Shown here in pieces: positions 1-9,739 of a stretch of 64,000 nucleotides of DNA (positions are counted from its first letter, which is position 1; each line of letters begins with the position of its first letter). A model generated the notes under the pieces. That model saw only the letters and a program-made list of their open reading frames with translations, made no database searches and was not told the origin of the DNA. Source of the DNA: Providencia stuartii. GTDB taxonomy: Bacteria > Pseudomonadota > Gammaproteobacteria > Enterobacterales > Enterobacteriaceae. Both the position numbers and the translations under genes were made by a program. Location of the stretch: NCBI RefSeq assembly GCF_029277985.1, contig NZ_CP119546.1, forward strand, positions 3,782,001 to 3,846,000, in the 5' to 3' direction.

Positions 1-632
1 ACAGTCATAGTAATCAGCAAAATAACGATAAAGTGGTGGCAACCTTTTCTGAGTGGGTGCTATTTGTTTGCTATAGCTCAATCTCTTTTTTTATGATTGG
101 TTTAATACTCAGGAATCTCGCCTTTCACTTTGAAGCGAATCATAACGAGACTATTCGCTATGTCTCCGTTTCTTCACTATTTGCATTAAACGCGATACTC
201 ATCATATTGTTACAAGTGAAATCAACCTCTTTACTGTCAAAGCAAAGTACTAAAAGACAGATTATTACTTATAAGTTAAGCCTAGTATTCGTGTCTATCT
301 TGCTATTGCTATTTGATTTCCAGTCAGCTTTAAGCCTGTATTTATTAATCATACTATTTACGCTAAGTGAGTTAATTTGGAGCCCCTACAACAACAGCCT
401 ATCTATAGAAAAATGCCCTTTTAAAAATAAAAAATTATCACTCTCTCTATGCATCTTTTTCTGGGGATTAGCCGAGTCTGGTGGTGCCTATATGGGAATT
501 ATGGCAGATCGCTATCAGTTGCACGTCCTTATTCCATTTAGCTCATGCCTAATGCTGATTTCTTTATTCTCTATCGAAGGTTTACTCACTAAAAGGAAAA
601 GTCATGAAAGCGATTATATTTCTAGAGTGTAA
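1..632 (+). CDS. MFS transporter, C-terminal part (gene runs off the left edge)
   Basis: The reading frame is open from base 3 with no start before the edge, so this is the 3' end of a longer gene; the GTG at 33 is only an internal codon. The visible part is about 210 residues with roughly six hydrophobic segments, a basic cytoplasmic loop (LSKQSTKRQ) and the pattern GLAESGGAYMGIMADRY, which fits the second half of a major facilitator superfamily permease. Its end overlaps the start of the ATP-grasp ligase by 29 bases, so the two are translated together. That pairing suggests an exporter for the ligase product (inference). The substrate cannot be told from this fragment. Confidence 0.7.
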   Translation, partial: SHSNQQNNDKVVATFSEWVLFVCYSSISFFMIGLILRNLAFHFEANHNETIRYVSVSSLFALNAILIILLQVKSTSLLSKQSTKRQIITYKLSLVFVSILLLLFDFQSALSLYLLIILFTLSELIWSPYNNSLSIEKCPFKNKKLSLSLCIFFWGLAESGGAYMGIMADRYQLHVLIPFSSCLMLISLFSIEGLLTKRKSHESDYISRV

Positions 633-1812
633 TCTCTCAGGAACTGGCGTAAGGGCGATTCAGATAGCAAAAAATGCAGGTTACCAGACAATATTATTGA
701 CCAAACAGCGCTCGTTCTATGAGCATATTGCAGACAATCCATTAAACGTTGTCGATCATGTCGCTGAGGTAAATACAGATAGCCTTACAGCGGTCATTAA
801 TCATGCCATGAATTATCCAACTTATGGTATTGTCGCGTTCGATGACTATCGATTAATTACTGCCGCAGCGGCTTCCCATGCATTAGGTTTACCTTCACCG
901 CCAATTAAACCTTTAGTGTTATGCCGATATAAGCAAAAGACTCGTGAACGATTGAGCCAATACCATCAAGGTTTTCAATATCATGTTATCAATATTAAGG
1001 ACACTATCGATACCTCAAATCTATCATTTCCATTGGTCGTAAAACCTTGCGACGATAGTGGTAGCAGTAAAGTCACGATTTGTCATACGCCTATAGAACT
1101 GACCAACGCAATCCAAGAGATCTGTCACTTTAGGGTTAATCAACGTGGCTACGAATTATCTTCAGATTATCTTATTGAAGAATTTATTCATGGTGATGAA
1201 TATAGTGCCGAGGCCTACTGGGATACCTCCTCAAATCAATGGGAAATACTGGGAATAACCAAAAAATATACAACGACAGGGCAATATTCCGTCGAGGTAG
1301 GTCATGACTTCCCTTGTGAATTACCCTCCTACCCTGAGATTAAAACCACCTTAATTAATTGGCTTAAACACATTGGGTTATCTCATACCGTCGTACACGT
1401 CGAGTTTAAATTACAGAATGATTCCATCACACTGATTGAAATCAATCCACGGGTTGCAGGAGGAATGATCGATAAACTGTGTCAAATCGCGACAGGGTTC
1501 GACCTTGTACATTGCTATTTATCCCAGTTCGTAAAAGATATGGAATATACCCCTCAGTTAACGCCAGAAAAATGTTATGCTTCGATTCGATTTTTAACAG
1601 CGGATAAAGCCGGAATAATTAACCGTATTAAACCCACATTTCTATCATCCCAGCCATTATTATCTAATTTTGTTCCTACGCCTTTAAAAGTTGGTTCGCT
1701 GAAAGATAGTTATAGTCGTTTAGGTTACGTTATTACACATGCAACAACCCAAGAAAAAGCCATTGCCGATGCCGAAACTTATATAAAACAGATCAAAATA
1801 ACTTACGCATAA
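604..1812 (+). CDS. ATP-grasp carboxylate-amine ligase
   Basis: 402-residue ATP-grasp enzyme. The N-terminal third is a Rossmann-like pre-ATP-grasp domain (MKAIIFLECNLSGTGVRAIQ). The ATP-binding part carries FPLVVKPCDDSGSS near residues 142-155 (lysine plus glycine/serine loop) and DYLIEEFIHGDEYSAE near 192-207. The metal site is VVHVEFKL followed by LIEINPRVAGGM (glutamate and asparagine) near 260-293. The family joins a carboxylate to an amine through an acyl-phosphate. It starts inside the end of an MFS gene, with AAAAGG just ahead of its ATG. Such pairs are common in small peptide or amino-acid-derived metabolite clusters, so a role in making a small exported compound is inferred. The rest of any cluster lies left of the window. 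Confidence 0.75.
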   Translation: MKAIIFLECNLSGTGVRAIQIAKNAGYQTILLTKQRSFYEHIADNPLNVVDHVAEVNTDSLTAVINHAMNYPTYGIVAFDDYRLITAAAASHALGLPSPPIKPLVLCRYKQKTRERLSQYHQGFQYHVINIKDTIDTSNLSFPLVVKPCDDSGSSKVTICHTPIELTNAIQEICHFRVNQRGYELSSDYLIEEFIHGDEYSAEAYWDTSSNQWEILGITKKYTTTGQYSVEVGHDFPCELPSYPEIKTTLINWLKHIGLSHTVVHVEFKLQNDSITLIEINPRVAGGMIDKLCQIATGFDLVHCYLSQFVKDMEYTPQLTPEKCYASIRFLTADKAGIINRIKPTFLSSQPLLSNFVPTPLKVGSLKDSYSRLGYVITHATTQEKAIADAETYIKQIKITYA

Positions 1813-1825
1813 CCTGGTGACTTTG

Positions 1826-1870
1826 TTCCAAGAAAGCTAAGTCATGGTCATAATACGCAGCCTTCTTGGA
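1826..1870. terminator. Inverted repeat between convergent genes
   Basis: TTCCAAGAA at 1826-1834 pairs with TTCTTGGAA at 1862-1870, with further partial pairing inside. It lies between the ends of the ATP-grasp gene (+) and the chemoreceptor gene (-), a place for a shared transcription terminator. There is no long T-run, so the call is moderate. Confidence 0.4.
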
Positions 1871-1885
1871 ATAAAAGAATGATGA

Positions 1886-3472
1886 CTATAGGGGTATCGA
1901 GAGATTCGCCGCTGACTGTATAGTCTCTTTTGTTAAGTGAAATTTTTTCACCGATTGCTGTAGGTCTTCTGTCTGTTGTTCCAGTAAACTTGCAGCCGTT
2001 GCGACTTGCTCAACTAAAGCTGAATTCTGTTGGGTTACACCATCCATTTGATGGATCGCCACACTCACCTGAGAGATACCTTTACTTTGTTCATCAGAAG
2101 CGTCAGCTATTTGCTTCATCAGGGTTGTGACTTGATTAATACTTTCCAGAACATTTTCCATTGTTCTTCCCATTTCATTCACTAGCTGTGTGCCTTTTAC
2201 AACACAAGAAGTTGAGTTATCAATCAAACGTTCAATTTCTTTAGCGGCATCGGCACTGTCGCTCGCTAATTTACGAACTTCATCGGCAACCACCATAAAG
2301 CCCCGTCCGTGCACTCCCGCACGAGCTGCTTCGATGGACGCATTGAGTGCCAGTATATTAGTTTGAAAGCTTATGTTATTAATAATACTAATAATATCAG
2401 CAATTCTTTTTGAGCTATCATCAATTTCATCCATCGTGGAAACAACCGATTTGATCATGGAATCGCCTTGATTTGCCATTGTTGATGCAACATCTGCTAA
2501 TTCACTCGCTTGATGGGCATTTTCCATATTAAGTTTTACCGCAGCGGTTATTTGTTCCATGCTCGCTGCCGTTTCTTCCAATGCTGCGGCCTGCTCTTCA
2601 GTGCGTGATGAAAGGTCATGATTTTCTTTAGAGATATCAGCAGCACTACGATAAATATTATCACTCCCCGCACGGATTGTTGTTACCGCCTCACGTAAGC
2701 TATTTTGCATCTCATCAAGTAAAGGAAACAGTTTACCAACACAATTTCGCCCAAATGGCTTAATAGGCTCACTTAAATTACCCTTTGCTATTTGTGCAAA
2801 ATATTGGCGAAGTAAATCGAGTGGTTTTTGGAGCATGTTGACAAGATAGCGATCGGTAAAAATAACAATCAATATTCCCAATAATGCCGCTGTAATAATG
2901 ACGATTAACGTGGTTTGCATTAATTCATCCACCACATCACGCGTATGCTCAATCATTTGTTCTGCCGTTTGATTAAACAGAGTAATCGCTTCACCAAATG
3001 AACGACTCAAAGCAGGAGTGATATCATGGGAATGTTGAGTATATGCAGCCATATCATTTGAGATTGCTAGCGCTAATTGTGGCGTCACCCCCTCATTTAA
3101 TAACGCTTGCCATGTTTTAATCACTTGATCAGAAATTTGCTTATCCATTGGGCCTGGCGAAATGGATTTCATTTCATTCAGATAGTGTTCCATATTGTCC
3201 ATCGCTTCTTTCACCGATGAATAATCAGACTTCTCTCCTGATTTTTTGGTTTCCATAACTCGACTCAGCCGAGTGACAACGCGAAAATATTGGTCGTTCC
3301 CCTGACTCAACACCGTCATTTGTTTAACTAATTGTCTATCAAGTGTATTTCCATCTGACATTCGAGATAATGACCATACACTATATAAGCTTACACTGAC
3401 TAATATCATGCCTAGAATACCTAACAATATTAGCATCACAGCACGAATAGAATAATTTCGAAGTTTCTGCAT
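1886..3472 (-). CDS. Methyl-accepting chemotaxis protein
   Basis: 528-residue transmembrane chemoreceptor. A first membrane segment (about residues 11-33) is followed by a helical periplasmic domain of about 150 residues, like the four-helix bundle of Tar/Tsr. A second membrane segment (about 188-206) leads to a HAMP linker and a long signalling coiled coil. The highly conserved hairpin tip reads [20 protein letters not shown] followed by [15 protein letters not shown]. It lacks the C-terminal NWETF-type pentapeptide that tethers CheR/CheB in major receptors, and ends in a short hydrophobic tail. The ligand cannot be predicted. It is a single gene with its own sigma-28 promoter at 3514-3540. 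Confidence 0.95.
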   Translation of the reverse strand: MQKLRNYSIRAVMLILLGILGMILVSVSLYSVWSLSRMSDGNTLDRQLVKQMTVLSQGNDQYFRVVTRLSRVMETKKSGEKSDYSSVKEAMDNMEHYLNEMKSISPGPMDKQISDQVIKTWQALLNEGVTPQLALAISNDMAAYTQHSHDITPALSRSFGEAITLFNQTAEQMIEHTRDVVDELMQTTLIVIITAALLGILIVIFTDRYLVNMLQKPLDLLRQYFAQIAKGNLSEPIKPFGRNCVGKLFPLLDEMQNSLREAVTTIRAGSDNIYRSAADISKENHDLSSRTEEQAAALEETAASMEQITAAVKLNMENAHQASELADVASTMANQGDSMIKSVVSTMDEIDDSSKRIADIISIINNISFQTNILALNASIEAARAGVHGRGFMVVADEVRKLASDSADAAKEIERLIDNSTSCVVKGTQLVNEMGRTMENVLESINQVTTLMKQIADASDEQSKGISQVSVAIHQMDGVTQQNSALVEQVATAASLLEQQTEDLQQSVKKFHLTKETIQSAANLSIPL

Positions 3473-3513
3473 ATTATTTCTCTTTTGGTAAGATAAAATG
3501 ACAATATTTCACT

Positions 3514-3540
3514 TTATCGGCACCATCAGAGAAAATTTTA
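3514..3540 (-). promoter_or_regulatory. Sigma-28 (FliA) promoter of the chemoreceptor gene
   Basis: Read on the minus strand, the -35 element TAAA (3540-3537) is followed by exactly 15 bases and the -10 element GCCGATAA (3521-3514), a perfect match to the FliA consensus TAAA-N15-GCCGATAA. It lies about 40 bases upstream of the chemoreceptor start, so the gene is expected to be expressed with the late flagellar class. Confidence 0.85.
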
Positions 3541-3654
3541 GTTCTTTACAAAAATACCCACATTATATTTAAGCCTTTCCACATTCCTGTATTTATTTAT
3601 TAATCAAACGTTTTACATCGATATGTTATTTTTAATTTATCGCCTCCATCCCAT

Positions 3655-3686
3655 AAAAAAGGCACAGAAAAACTTGCCGTGCCTTT
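3655..3686 (-). terminator. Rho-independent terminator of the tna operon
   Basis: Read on the minus strand, AAAGGCAC and GTGCCTTT form a hairpin followed by a run of T. It lies about 30 bases after the tnaB stop codon. Confidence 0.8.
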
Positions 3687-3714
3687 GACAGTGAGTGAAA
3701 AGTATAATTAAAAA

Positions 3715-4962
3715 TTAGCGGTATATTGGTAATAAATTAAATTGTGCGAGTAATTGACAAATAATGCCCACAATTCCAAAAGTAATCACTGCATATATTA
3801 ATCCTTTACCTCCCCATACTTTAAATCTTGAATTCGGGAAACGTTCTCGCGCTTTCAAAGCCATTACCGCAGGACAAATAATGGCCCAAATACAGGCTGC
3901 CATTCCGGCATAAGCAATAGCAATTAAGAACCCATTAGGGAATAACATGCAGAGTATCAATGGGGGTAAAAAGCATAATAATGCCGATTTCATACGCCCT
4001 GAACTATTATCTTGGAAATTTAAAGAGGCCAATATATAGTCAAATAAACCTATCGCAACACCTAAGAATGAACAGAATACAGCACTAATCGAAAACCATA
4101 ATAAGAAAGTGGCAATATGTTGGCTGTTAAGTACGGAGTACAGCGATTCAATAAAGGCATCAAGATTACCGCCTTTATTGATAATGGTTAAAAACTCCGG
4201 TCTTGGCAGATTCCCCATCGTACCCAATACCCATAAAAAATACAGGACCAATGCCAGCAAACACCCAATAATACAGCTCTTGACCACCTTACGTTCATTT
4301 TCATGATACAGCTTATATAGGCTACATACATTACCATGATAACCAAATGAAGTGATTGCATAGGGAATAATGATAAAAATAAAGGGAAGTAATGTTAACT
4401 GACTTTCTTTAGAGGGAATGGTTAATAATAAATCAGTTTTAACAATTAAAAAGAGCCCTGAGAATGCTAATATAAATAATATGATTTTAATTAATAAAAA
4501 TATTGATGTTAAACGGCTAGCACCAATACCACTCCACCAAATACTTGCACCTAATATAAAAGTAAAGATAACAAATATTAGCCTTAAATTAACATCAAAT
4601 CCATATATCGATGCAGCCTCTTTAATGACTGATCCCGCGGCAGAGATATAAGCATAAATTAAAATATATAATACAAATATTAAGGCTGCATTGGCAATAT
4701 AACAAGCCCATTTAGGTAACAGCTCTTTGGAGATATAAAAATAATTAGTCCCTGAACCATATTTTGATATACATTCAAGAATATAGATTCCCGAATGAAA
4801 CATAAAAAAACAAACAACTAATAGAATAACAACTGAATTAATAAACCATGCTCCTGCCATAATCGTGGGCAAACTAAACATACCTGCCCCTATCATAGCG
4901 CCACCGAGCACAAAGCCCCCTACCAATATGGAGGGTTCTTTCTTCGCTGTAGAATTATTCAT
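3715..4962 (-). CDS. tnaB: Tryptophan permease TnaB (aromatic amino acid transporter family)
   Basis: About 415 residues and 11 hydrophobic segments, in the hydroxy/aromatic amino acid permease family (TnaB/Mtr/TyrP). The N-terminal signature GGFVLGGAMIGAGMFSLPTIMAGAWF is the family substrate/ion-binding region. The start is placed at the ATG at 4962, because TAAGGT lies at proper spacing before it; an upstream in-frame ATG at 5019 would overlap that leader. It follows tnaA by 68 bases with no terminator, so the two form an operon: the permease imports tryptophan and TnaA breaks it down. TyrP-like specificity cannot be excluded by reading alone, but the operon settles it in practice. Confidence 0.88.
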   Translation of the reverse strand: MNNSTAKKEPSILVGGFVLGGAMIGAGMFSLPTIMAGAWFINSVVILLVVCFFMFHSGIYILECISKYGSGTNYFYISKELLPKWACYIANAALIFVLYILIYAYISAAGSVIKEAASIYGFDVNLRLIFVIFTFILGASIWWSGIGASRLTSIFLLIKIILFILAFSGLFLIVKTDLLLTIPSKESQLTLLPFIFIIIPYAITSFGYHGNVCSLYKLYHENERKVVKSCIIGCLLALVLYFLWVLGTMGNLPRPEFLTIINKGGNLDAFIESLYSVLNSQHIATFLLWFSISAVFCSFLGVAIGLFDYILASLNFQDNSSGRMKSALLCFLPPLILCMLFPNGFLIAIAYAGMAACIWAIICPAVMALKARERFPNSRFKVWGGKGLIYAVITFGIVGIICQLLAQFNLLPIYR

Positions 4963-5030
4963 GGTATTTACCTTAGAGAAATAAGGGGGGAGACTCCCGC
5001 GTTGCACGGGAATCTCCAAATTATTACCTA

Positions 5031-6434
5031 TTATTTGATTGGTTTTAATCTCGCTGTAAAATGCCTTAATACTGGAGGTTCATATTCAAAATCCAGTCCT
5101 TTTAATGTTGGAAACTTATCTTTAAGACCAATTAATGCATCCGCAATATAATCCATATGATCATTGGTATAGACGCGCCTTGCTATTGTTAAACGCATAA
5201 ACTCCATATCCGCATGTTTTTGTTTACCTGTTTCAGGATCTCGACCTAATAAAAATGAGCCAATTTCAACGGCACGAACCCCCGATTCAAGATACAGTGC
5301 ATTGATAACTGCTTGTGCAGGGAATTGATCCCCTGGGATTTGCGGAACCAATTTTTTACAGTCAACAAATACTGCATGTCCACCTGTAGGATATTGAATC
5401 GGGATCCCTCCTTCACGCAGCCGATCCCCTAGGTATTTGACTTGACCGATACGATAATGAAGATATTCTTCGTTAGCACCTTCTTCAAGCCCTTGTACCA
5501 TGGCAGCCATATCACGGCCCGCTAAGCCACCATAAGTGACAAACCCTTCCATTGGTACGCAACGTTGCCTTGCTAAAGTAAATATATTTTCATCATTCTT
5601 AATCGCCACTAAACCACCGATATTTAATAGCGGGTCTTTCTTCGCTGACATTGTTAACGCATCAGCGTATTTGTACATATCAAATATAATTTCTTTTATC
5701 GTTGCATTTTTATATTTTGGGTCACGCTCTTTAATAAAATAGGCATTTTCACAGAAACGTGCCGAATCCATCACGACAAAAATATTGTGTTGTTTTGCAA
5801 TCTCATACACTTCTTTAAGATTTGACATTGCAACCGGTTGACCACCCGCACTATTACAGGTTACGGTTGAAACAATAGCAACTACGTTTTCAGCCCCATA
5901 CTGAGCTATATTATCTTTCAACTTCTGAATATCAAAATTGCCTTTCCAGTCATCATAGGTTTCAGAGTCATAGGCTTTTTCCGTAACAATATTAATCGCT
6001 TTACAACCGTTTAACTCCACATGCGCTGCGGTTGTATCAAAATGGAAGTTCGAAATAAATACAGGCTTTTTGGCTCCTCCTTGTTGCCTTTTAACATTCA
6101 ACAATACAGGAAATAACATATTTTCAGCGCCACGTCCTTGGTGTGCAGGAATGGCATAATCATAGCCAAACATCTCTTTAACTTTATTTTTTAAATCGTA
6201 ATAGTTACGCGATCCTGCATATGCTTCATCACCCGTGATCATTGCTGCCCACTGGTGGTCACTCATTGCGTTAGTGCCTGAGTCAGTTAATAAATCGATA
6301 TAAACAGCGCTACTGGGTAATAAGAACGGGTTGTAACCTGCCTCTTTTAATGCAGCTTCCCGCTCTTCTCGAGATGGAATACGAATATTTTCAACCATTT
6401 TAATACGGAACGGTTCTACGATTCTTTTAGCCAT
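5031..6434 (-). CDS. tnaA: Tryptophanase (tryptophan indole-lyase)
   Basis: 467-residue PLP enzyme that splits tryptophan into indole, pyruvate and ammonia. It has the length and, as I recall it, nearly the exact N-terminus of the Proteus vulgaris enzyme. The PLP lysine is K266 in TMSAKKDP; other signatures are [21 protein letters not shown] (99-104), [11 protein letters not shown] (191-201) and [13 protein letters not shown]. Tyrosine phenol-lyase is a close paralogue, but the C-terminus ([22 protein letters not shown]) and the TnaC leader upstream mark it as tryptophanase. It is first in the tnaA-tnaB operon and 92 bases downstream of tnaC. It predicts an indole-positive organism. Confidence 0.95.
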   Translation of the reverse strand: MAKRIVEPFRIKMVENIRIPSREEREAALKEAGYNPFLLPSSAVYIDLLTDSGTNAMSDHQWAAMITGDEAYAGSRNYYDLKNKVKEMFGYDYAIPAHQGRGAENMLFPVLLNVKRQQGGAKKPVFISNFHFDTTAAHVELNGCKAINIVTEKAYDSETYDDWKGNFDIQKLKDNIAQYGAENVVAIVSTVTCNSAGGQPVAMSNLKEVYEIAKQHNIFVVMDSARFCENAYFIKERDPKYKNATIKEIIFDMYKYADALTMSAKKDPLLNIGGLVAIKNDENIFTLARQRCVPMEGFVTYGGLAGRDMAAMVQGLEEGANEEYLHYRIGQVKYLGDRLREGGIPIQYPTGGHAVFVDCKKLVPQIPGDQFPAQAVINALYLESGVRAVEIGSFLLGRDPETGKQKHADMEFMRLTIARRVYTNDHMDYIADALIGLKDKFPTLKGLDFEYEPPVLRHFTARLKPIK

Positions 6435-6526
6435 GATAATACCTTTAATTTTTCATTAAATAACAAAATAGCGGTTCGTGCCTATTATGAATAAGCTAAC
6501 GATAATTGAGAGAAAAGAAGAAAGGA

Positions 6527-6628
6527 CTATTTATGAGGAAAAAAGAAAGCTAAAGAAACATCCATATTGAACCATTTCTTCATATAGAAGAAACACCTTG
6601 ATATTAGCAGTTCATTTAACAAAGACAT
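6527..6628 (-). CDS. tnaC: Tryptophanase operon leader peptide TnaC
   Basis: 33-codon ORF too short for routine gene calling. A strong Shine-Dalgarno (AAAGGAG) precedes the ATG at 6628, and the stop is TAG at 6527-6529. The peptide holds KKWFNMD followed by LAFFFP near its end: W19, D23 and P31. The Trp-to-Pro distance is 12 residues, the same as between the essential W12 and P24 of E. coli TnaC. In E. coli the nascent peptide stalls the ribosome when free tryptophan is bound, blocking Rho and letting transcription reach tnaA. Unlike in E. coli, proline is not the last residue: two codons (His, Lys) follow, as in Proteus. Confidence 0.92.
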   Translation of the reverse strand: MSLLNELLISRCFFYMKKWFNMDVSLAFFFPHK

Positions 6629-6660
6629 ACTATTCTCCTTTAATTAAGGATTAGTACAAC

Positions 6661-6774
6661 ATTTGACATTATATATATAACAACCGAGCTGATATTTTAA
6701 TCACAAGTGTCATGATATTGTACATACATCACACTCTTTTTCATTTACCCAACAACATTATGAACTATATCACA
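6661..6774 (-). promoter_or_regulatory. tna promoter with CRP-like sites
   Basis: On the minus strand a TATAAT -10 box lies at 6673-6668, about 40 bases before tnaC. CRP-like sequences lie upstream. TATGA-N6-TCACA at 6759-6774 is the best. TGATA-N6-TCACA is at 6690-6705. A TCACA half site at 6729-6733 belongs to a weak site centred near 6725, about 62 bases before the expected start. tna operons are catabolite-repressed through CRP; which of the three is used cannot be read off. Confidence 0.55.
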
Positions 6775-7325
6775 ATCCTATTGAGATTATTGAAACTTAC
6801 TCAATAAAAATAAAAAAATATTTAACCGATTGTTTTATAATGAAAATAAAATAAAAACCACAGATTAATAACAGCTTTTTAAATATAAAAATTTAGATGA
6901 AAGACTATTTCATATAAAAAATACAACTTAAGTTAAATAAAAATAGCCATTATACTAAGTGAGATTTTTAACTATATTCATTAACTCAAAAACCCTGCTA
7001 GATTTTTATTAGTGGCTTAATTTACGGGTAAATTATATTTAAACAAAACATCTACATTAATAACTTATTCGTTACGTTTGCTGGAATGAGTCGTATTAAC
7101 GCAACATAAATACTGATAAGAAATAACGAAACAATCGCTTTACATCCCTAAACACTTCGGTCACCAGTAGAGAATTTTGTTGCTCATAGCTTACAATTCA
7201 TTAGAAGCCATATTTGAGGGATCCCATGAGCCACTTCGTATACGATAGCATGCTGTGGCTTATTCCGTCTTAAAAAGACAATCAGTTTATTGGTGGTTTT
7301 ATTTTCTACATTCATTTGATAAGTC
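6775..7325. other. Intergenic region without a recognised gene
   Basis: About 550 very AT-rich bases between the tna promoter and the next gene. I see no ORF with a ribosome-binding site, no tRNA and no convincing repeat. Confidence 0.6.
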
Positions 7326-7350
7326 AAAACGGGCTAGATTGCCCGTTTTT
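7326..7350. terminator. Bidirectional terminator
   Basis: AAAACGGGC (7326-7334) and GCCCGTTTT (7341-7349) form a 9-bp stem with A/T tracts on both sides. It lies directly after the stop of the minus-strand gene at 7356. Confidence 0.8.
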
Positions 7351-7355
7351 ATTGG

Positions 7356-8480
7356 CTATCTGGCCACACTGTATTTCACTAATCCGCCATTGTTTATTTC
7401 AATATCATTAGAATAACTATTCGCTAATTTAATAAAAGTATTATCGACATTATTGAAGAGTCTATTGAAATCACTAAGCTCAGCTCGATGAGTTATATTA
7501 CCGTCTGTTACGTTCATCAGTAAATATCCCCATTGACCTCGCCAATCTTCATTTAACAACACCGTTTGATTACTCACATGTAAACTATGCAAATGGTTGT
7601 ATCCATTTTCAGTGATCACGGAAAATTCACCATTATCATTAAATTGTAACAATGAAAATAGCTTACGTGATGGCTCTTGTGCAATCGCATAAATATTGCC
7701 ATTTGGTGATTGTTCAACTTCATTGATCCGTAACGGCAACCATTTATGTCCAACGACCTTTCCTTTATCAGTATCAAGGGTAATCTCAAGTGACCCCATG
7801 TCGTTACCATAGCTATACCAGATAATAAGTTCATTGTTTTGGGTTGCAAATGAGAAGTTAGAATTATCCGCAATTTCTTCTGGATAATAAGACTTAACTA
7901 AGTCACGTACATTAGCCAAATATTGCCATGTGCTACCTTTATCAAGCGTTTTAAAAATAGCTTCATTACTCACGGATAAATAGGTTTGATCATTTTGTGT
8001 ATGCAGTATTTTCCCCATAATTAACGTAGAAAATTGTTCTCCATATTTATCCTGCCAAGGCTGCATCTTCGTGATGGAATAATCAGATAAATTTAAAACT
8101 CGACGACCATCGTCAAAAAACAGTACACATTCCGTTTTATCACAGGCCGCATTATAAAAACTGTTATCCCCTTTATCTATATAATGTATTCCTGTCTCAT
8201 CAGCAAAAAGCACCTGATAATTATAGTCATGGTAAGGTAGATTATAGGAAGAGTAATAGGCTGTATTGCGGCTACTTTGCGCAATAATCAACATTCCTGT
8301 TTCTGTAGGGTACGATTTTAACCAATCAAAGTCTGCAATTTCCATCGCATTCGCTTGGGGGTTATCCTGCCATGTCCACCCTTGTGCATTACCTCGGAAA
8401 TGAAAAGCGATGGTTAAAATTACACAGATAATGAATGCTAACGTAATAATAATAAAATTCTTACTGAGAAATGGGTTCAT
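7356..8480 (-). CDS. Membrane-anchored protein of unknown function
   Basis: 374 residues, family not recognised. One N-terminal hydrophobic segment (about residues 8-28) is followed by a soluble domain rich in beta-strand-like repeats and aromatic residues (for example STWQYLANV, QSPNGNIYAIAQEP, LNEDWRGQWGYLLMN). The spacing of these repeats resembles a beta-propeller, and two nearby cysteines (CDKTEC) could form a disulfide. It is probably a periplasmic domain held by an N-terminal anchor (inference). It overlaps the upstream gene by the ATGA motif at 8477-8480, so the two are translationally coupled and probably work together. Confidence 0.6.
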   Translation of the reverse strand: MNPFLSKNFIIITLAFIICVILTIAFHFRGNAQGWTWQDNPQANAMEIADFDWLKSYPTETGMLIIAQSSRNTAYYSSYNLPYHDYNYQVLFADETGIHYIDKGDNSFYNAACDKTECVLFFDDGRRVLNLSDYSITKMQPWQDKYGEQFSTLIMGKILHTQNDQTYLSVSNEAIFKTLDKGSTWQYLANVRDLVKSYYPEEIADNSNFSFATQNNELIIWYSYGNDMGSLEITLDTDKGKVVGHKWLPLRINEVEQSPNGNIYAIAQEPSRKLFSLLQFNDNGEFSVITENGYNHLHSLHVSNQTVLLNEDWRGQWGYLLMNVTDGNITHRAELSDFNRLFNNVDNTFIKLANSYSNDIEINNGGLVKYSVAR

Positions 8481-9739
8481 ACACGTACCTCAGTAACATA
8501 ACCTGACTTTCCACGTTTTAAGCGTAAATAACGTAAATAGTATTGAGTTTGAAAATGTATTCGGCCACGTTGCGACACCGAAAAATAAATTGTTATGCAT
8601 AAAGCGCTCAAAAAGCCAATGCCTAATGAGATAGAGGATGCCATGCCAATAAACTCAATGCCATTATCCATCATATATTGCCAATCCCAACGATCCCAGT
8701 ATCCCCCTCTTTCCAAGATATCAGCGATATTCATCGACAAAACCATAAGGGTAAAAAATGCGATCATTCCCACCATGAATATCCACAATAAATAATAAAA
8801 ACTACGTTCTGGTGGCCAGCCCCCTCTACTTATTGAGTAAGCAAGCTGATCTTGCCGATTAAAAATACCAAAAACGATTTCTTCATTCTCAGCCTGACGT
8901 AATTTTTTATGGTAGACTTCAATGTCATCGCCTTGAGCCATAAATAAGCTATGGTTATTAAATACAGGTTCATTTACTGGTGTTATTACCGTAAATTGTT
9001 TTCTATCAATCTGTATTATTGTTATATTGCAAATTTCCTGAGGGCCTCGATATCTCATAATCGCACTCTGAAATGATTCCACTAAATTAACTTTGCCGCG
9101 AGTCAAATTAAGCTCATCCTCCTGTGACATTTTAGGTTCACGGACAGCCTTAACTTTCATTGGTTTTATCTTAGGATTACGTGTACCTAATATATTAATT
9201 TGTGGTGTGTTTTCAGGTGTAATTTGATATTGCCCAGCAATAACCTTATCTAACGCTTTTAATATCCATTTTCTACGTGGGCTAATAATATAGCAGATCT
9301 CTTTTATAACCAGAGCCACCATAACCACACCGCTAAATACGGCAAGACATGCCAATGACCCCAACAGAATGAGCCAAAAACTCTCTTCACCATAAGCAAA
9401 GCAAAAATAAGCTAATATTGAGAATGAGGATAATCCAAGCGCCCATAAAAGTGATTTTAACATTCCTCGATGAAAGCCAACCTCTCTATCAGGCTCCAAC
9501 CGCCCCTTTGTTTGATGAAACACCCAATTAATCCAATAACTCCCATCATTTAATCTTTCAGCACAGATCACCAGTTCATCACCTTGTTCGAGTTTTTTTA
9601 AAAAAACCTCACCGTGTTTAAAATCTGCAAGATTAAAAAAGAAGACGAGGTCAGACGCTATCAATCGAACCATTCCTGTCGGAATAACTTTTTGATAATC
9701 ACACTGAGATAAAGTGACATTAAAATATTGAACACCCAT
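8477..9739 (-). CDS. Membrane protein of unknown function with an internal duplication
   Basis: 420 residues, family not recognised. Four hydrophobic segments fall in two pairs (about residues 94-114 and 121-146; 313-335 and 364-388). Each pair follows a soluble beta-rich stretch that looks like a diverged copy of the other. Compare EVFLKKLEQGDELVICAERLNDG with EVYHKKLRQAENEEIVFGIFNRQDQ; each then runs through an R-rich turn into the first helix of a pair. The plan therefore looks like a tandem duplication of soluble domain plus hairpin. It is coupled to the gene at 7356-8480 by a 4-base overlap. No function is offered. Confidence 0.6.
   Translation of the reverse strand: MGVQYFNVTLSQCDYQKVIPTGMVRLIASDLVFFFNLADFKHGEVFLKKLEQGDELVICAERLNDGSYWINWVFHQTKGRLEPDREVGFHRGMLKSLLWALGLSSFSILAYFCFAYGEESFWLILLGSLACLAVFSGVVMVALVIKEICYIISPRRKWILKALDKVIAGQYQITPENTPQINILGTRNPKIKPMKVKAVREPKMSQEDELNLTRGKVNLVESFQSAIMRYRGPQEICNITIIQIDRKQFTVITPVNEPVFNNHSLFMAQGDDIEVYHKKLRQAENEEIVFGIFNRQDQLAYSISRGGWPPERSFYYLLWIFMVGMIAFFTLMVLSMNIADILERGGYWDRWDWQYMMDNGIEFIGMASSISLGIGFLSALCITIYFSVSQRGRIHFQTQYYLRYLRLKRGKSGYVTEVRV

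Noticed and set aside
5031-6434. Tyrosine phenol-lyase instead of tryptophanase
   Set aside because: The TnaC leader upstream, the SAKKD lysine motif and the C-terminal text fit tryptophanase of the Proteus type.
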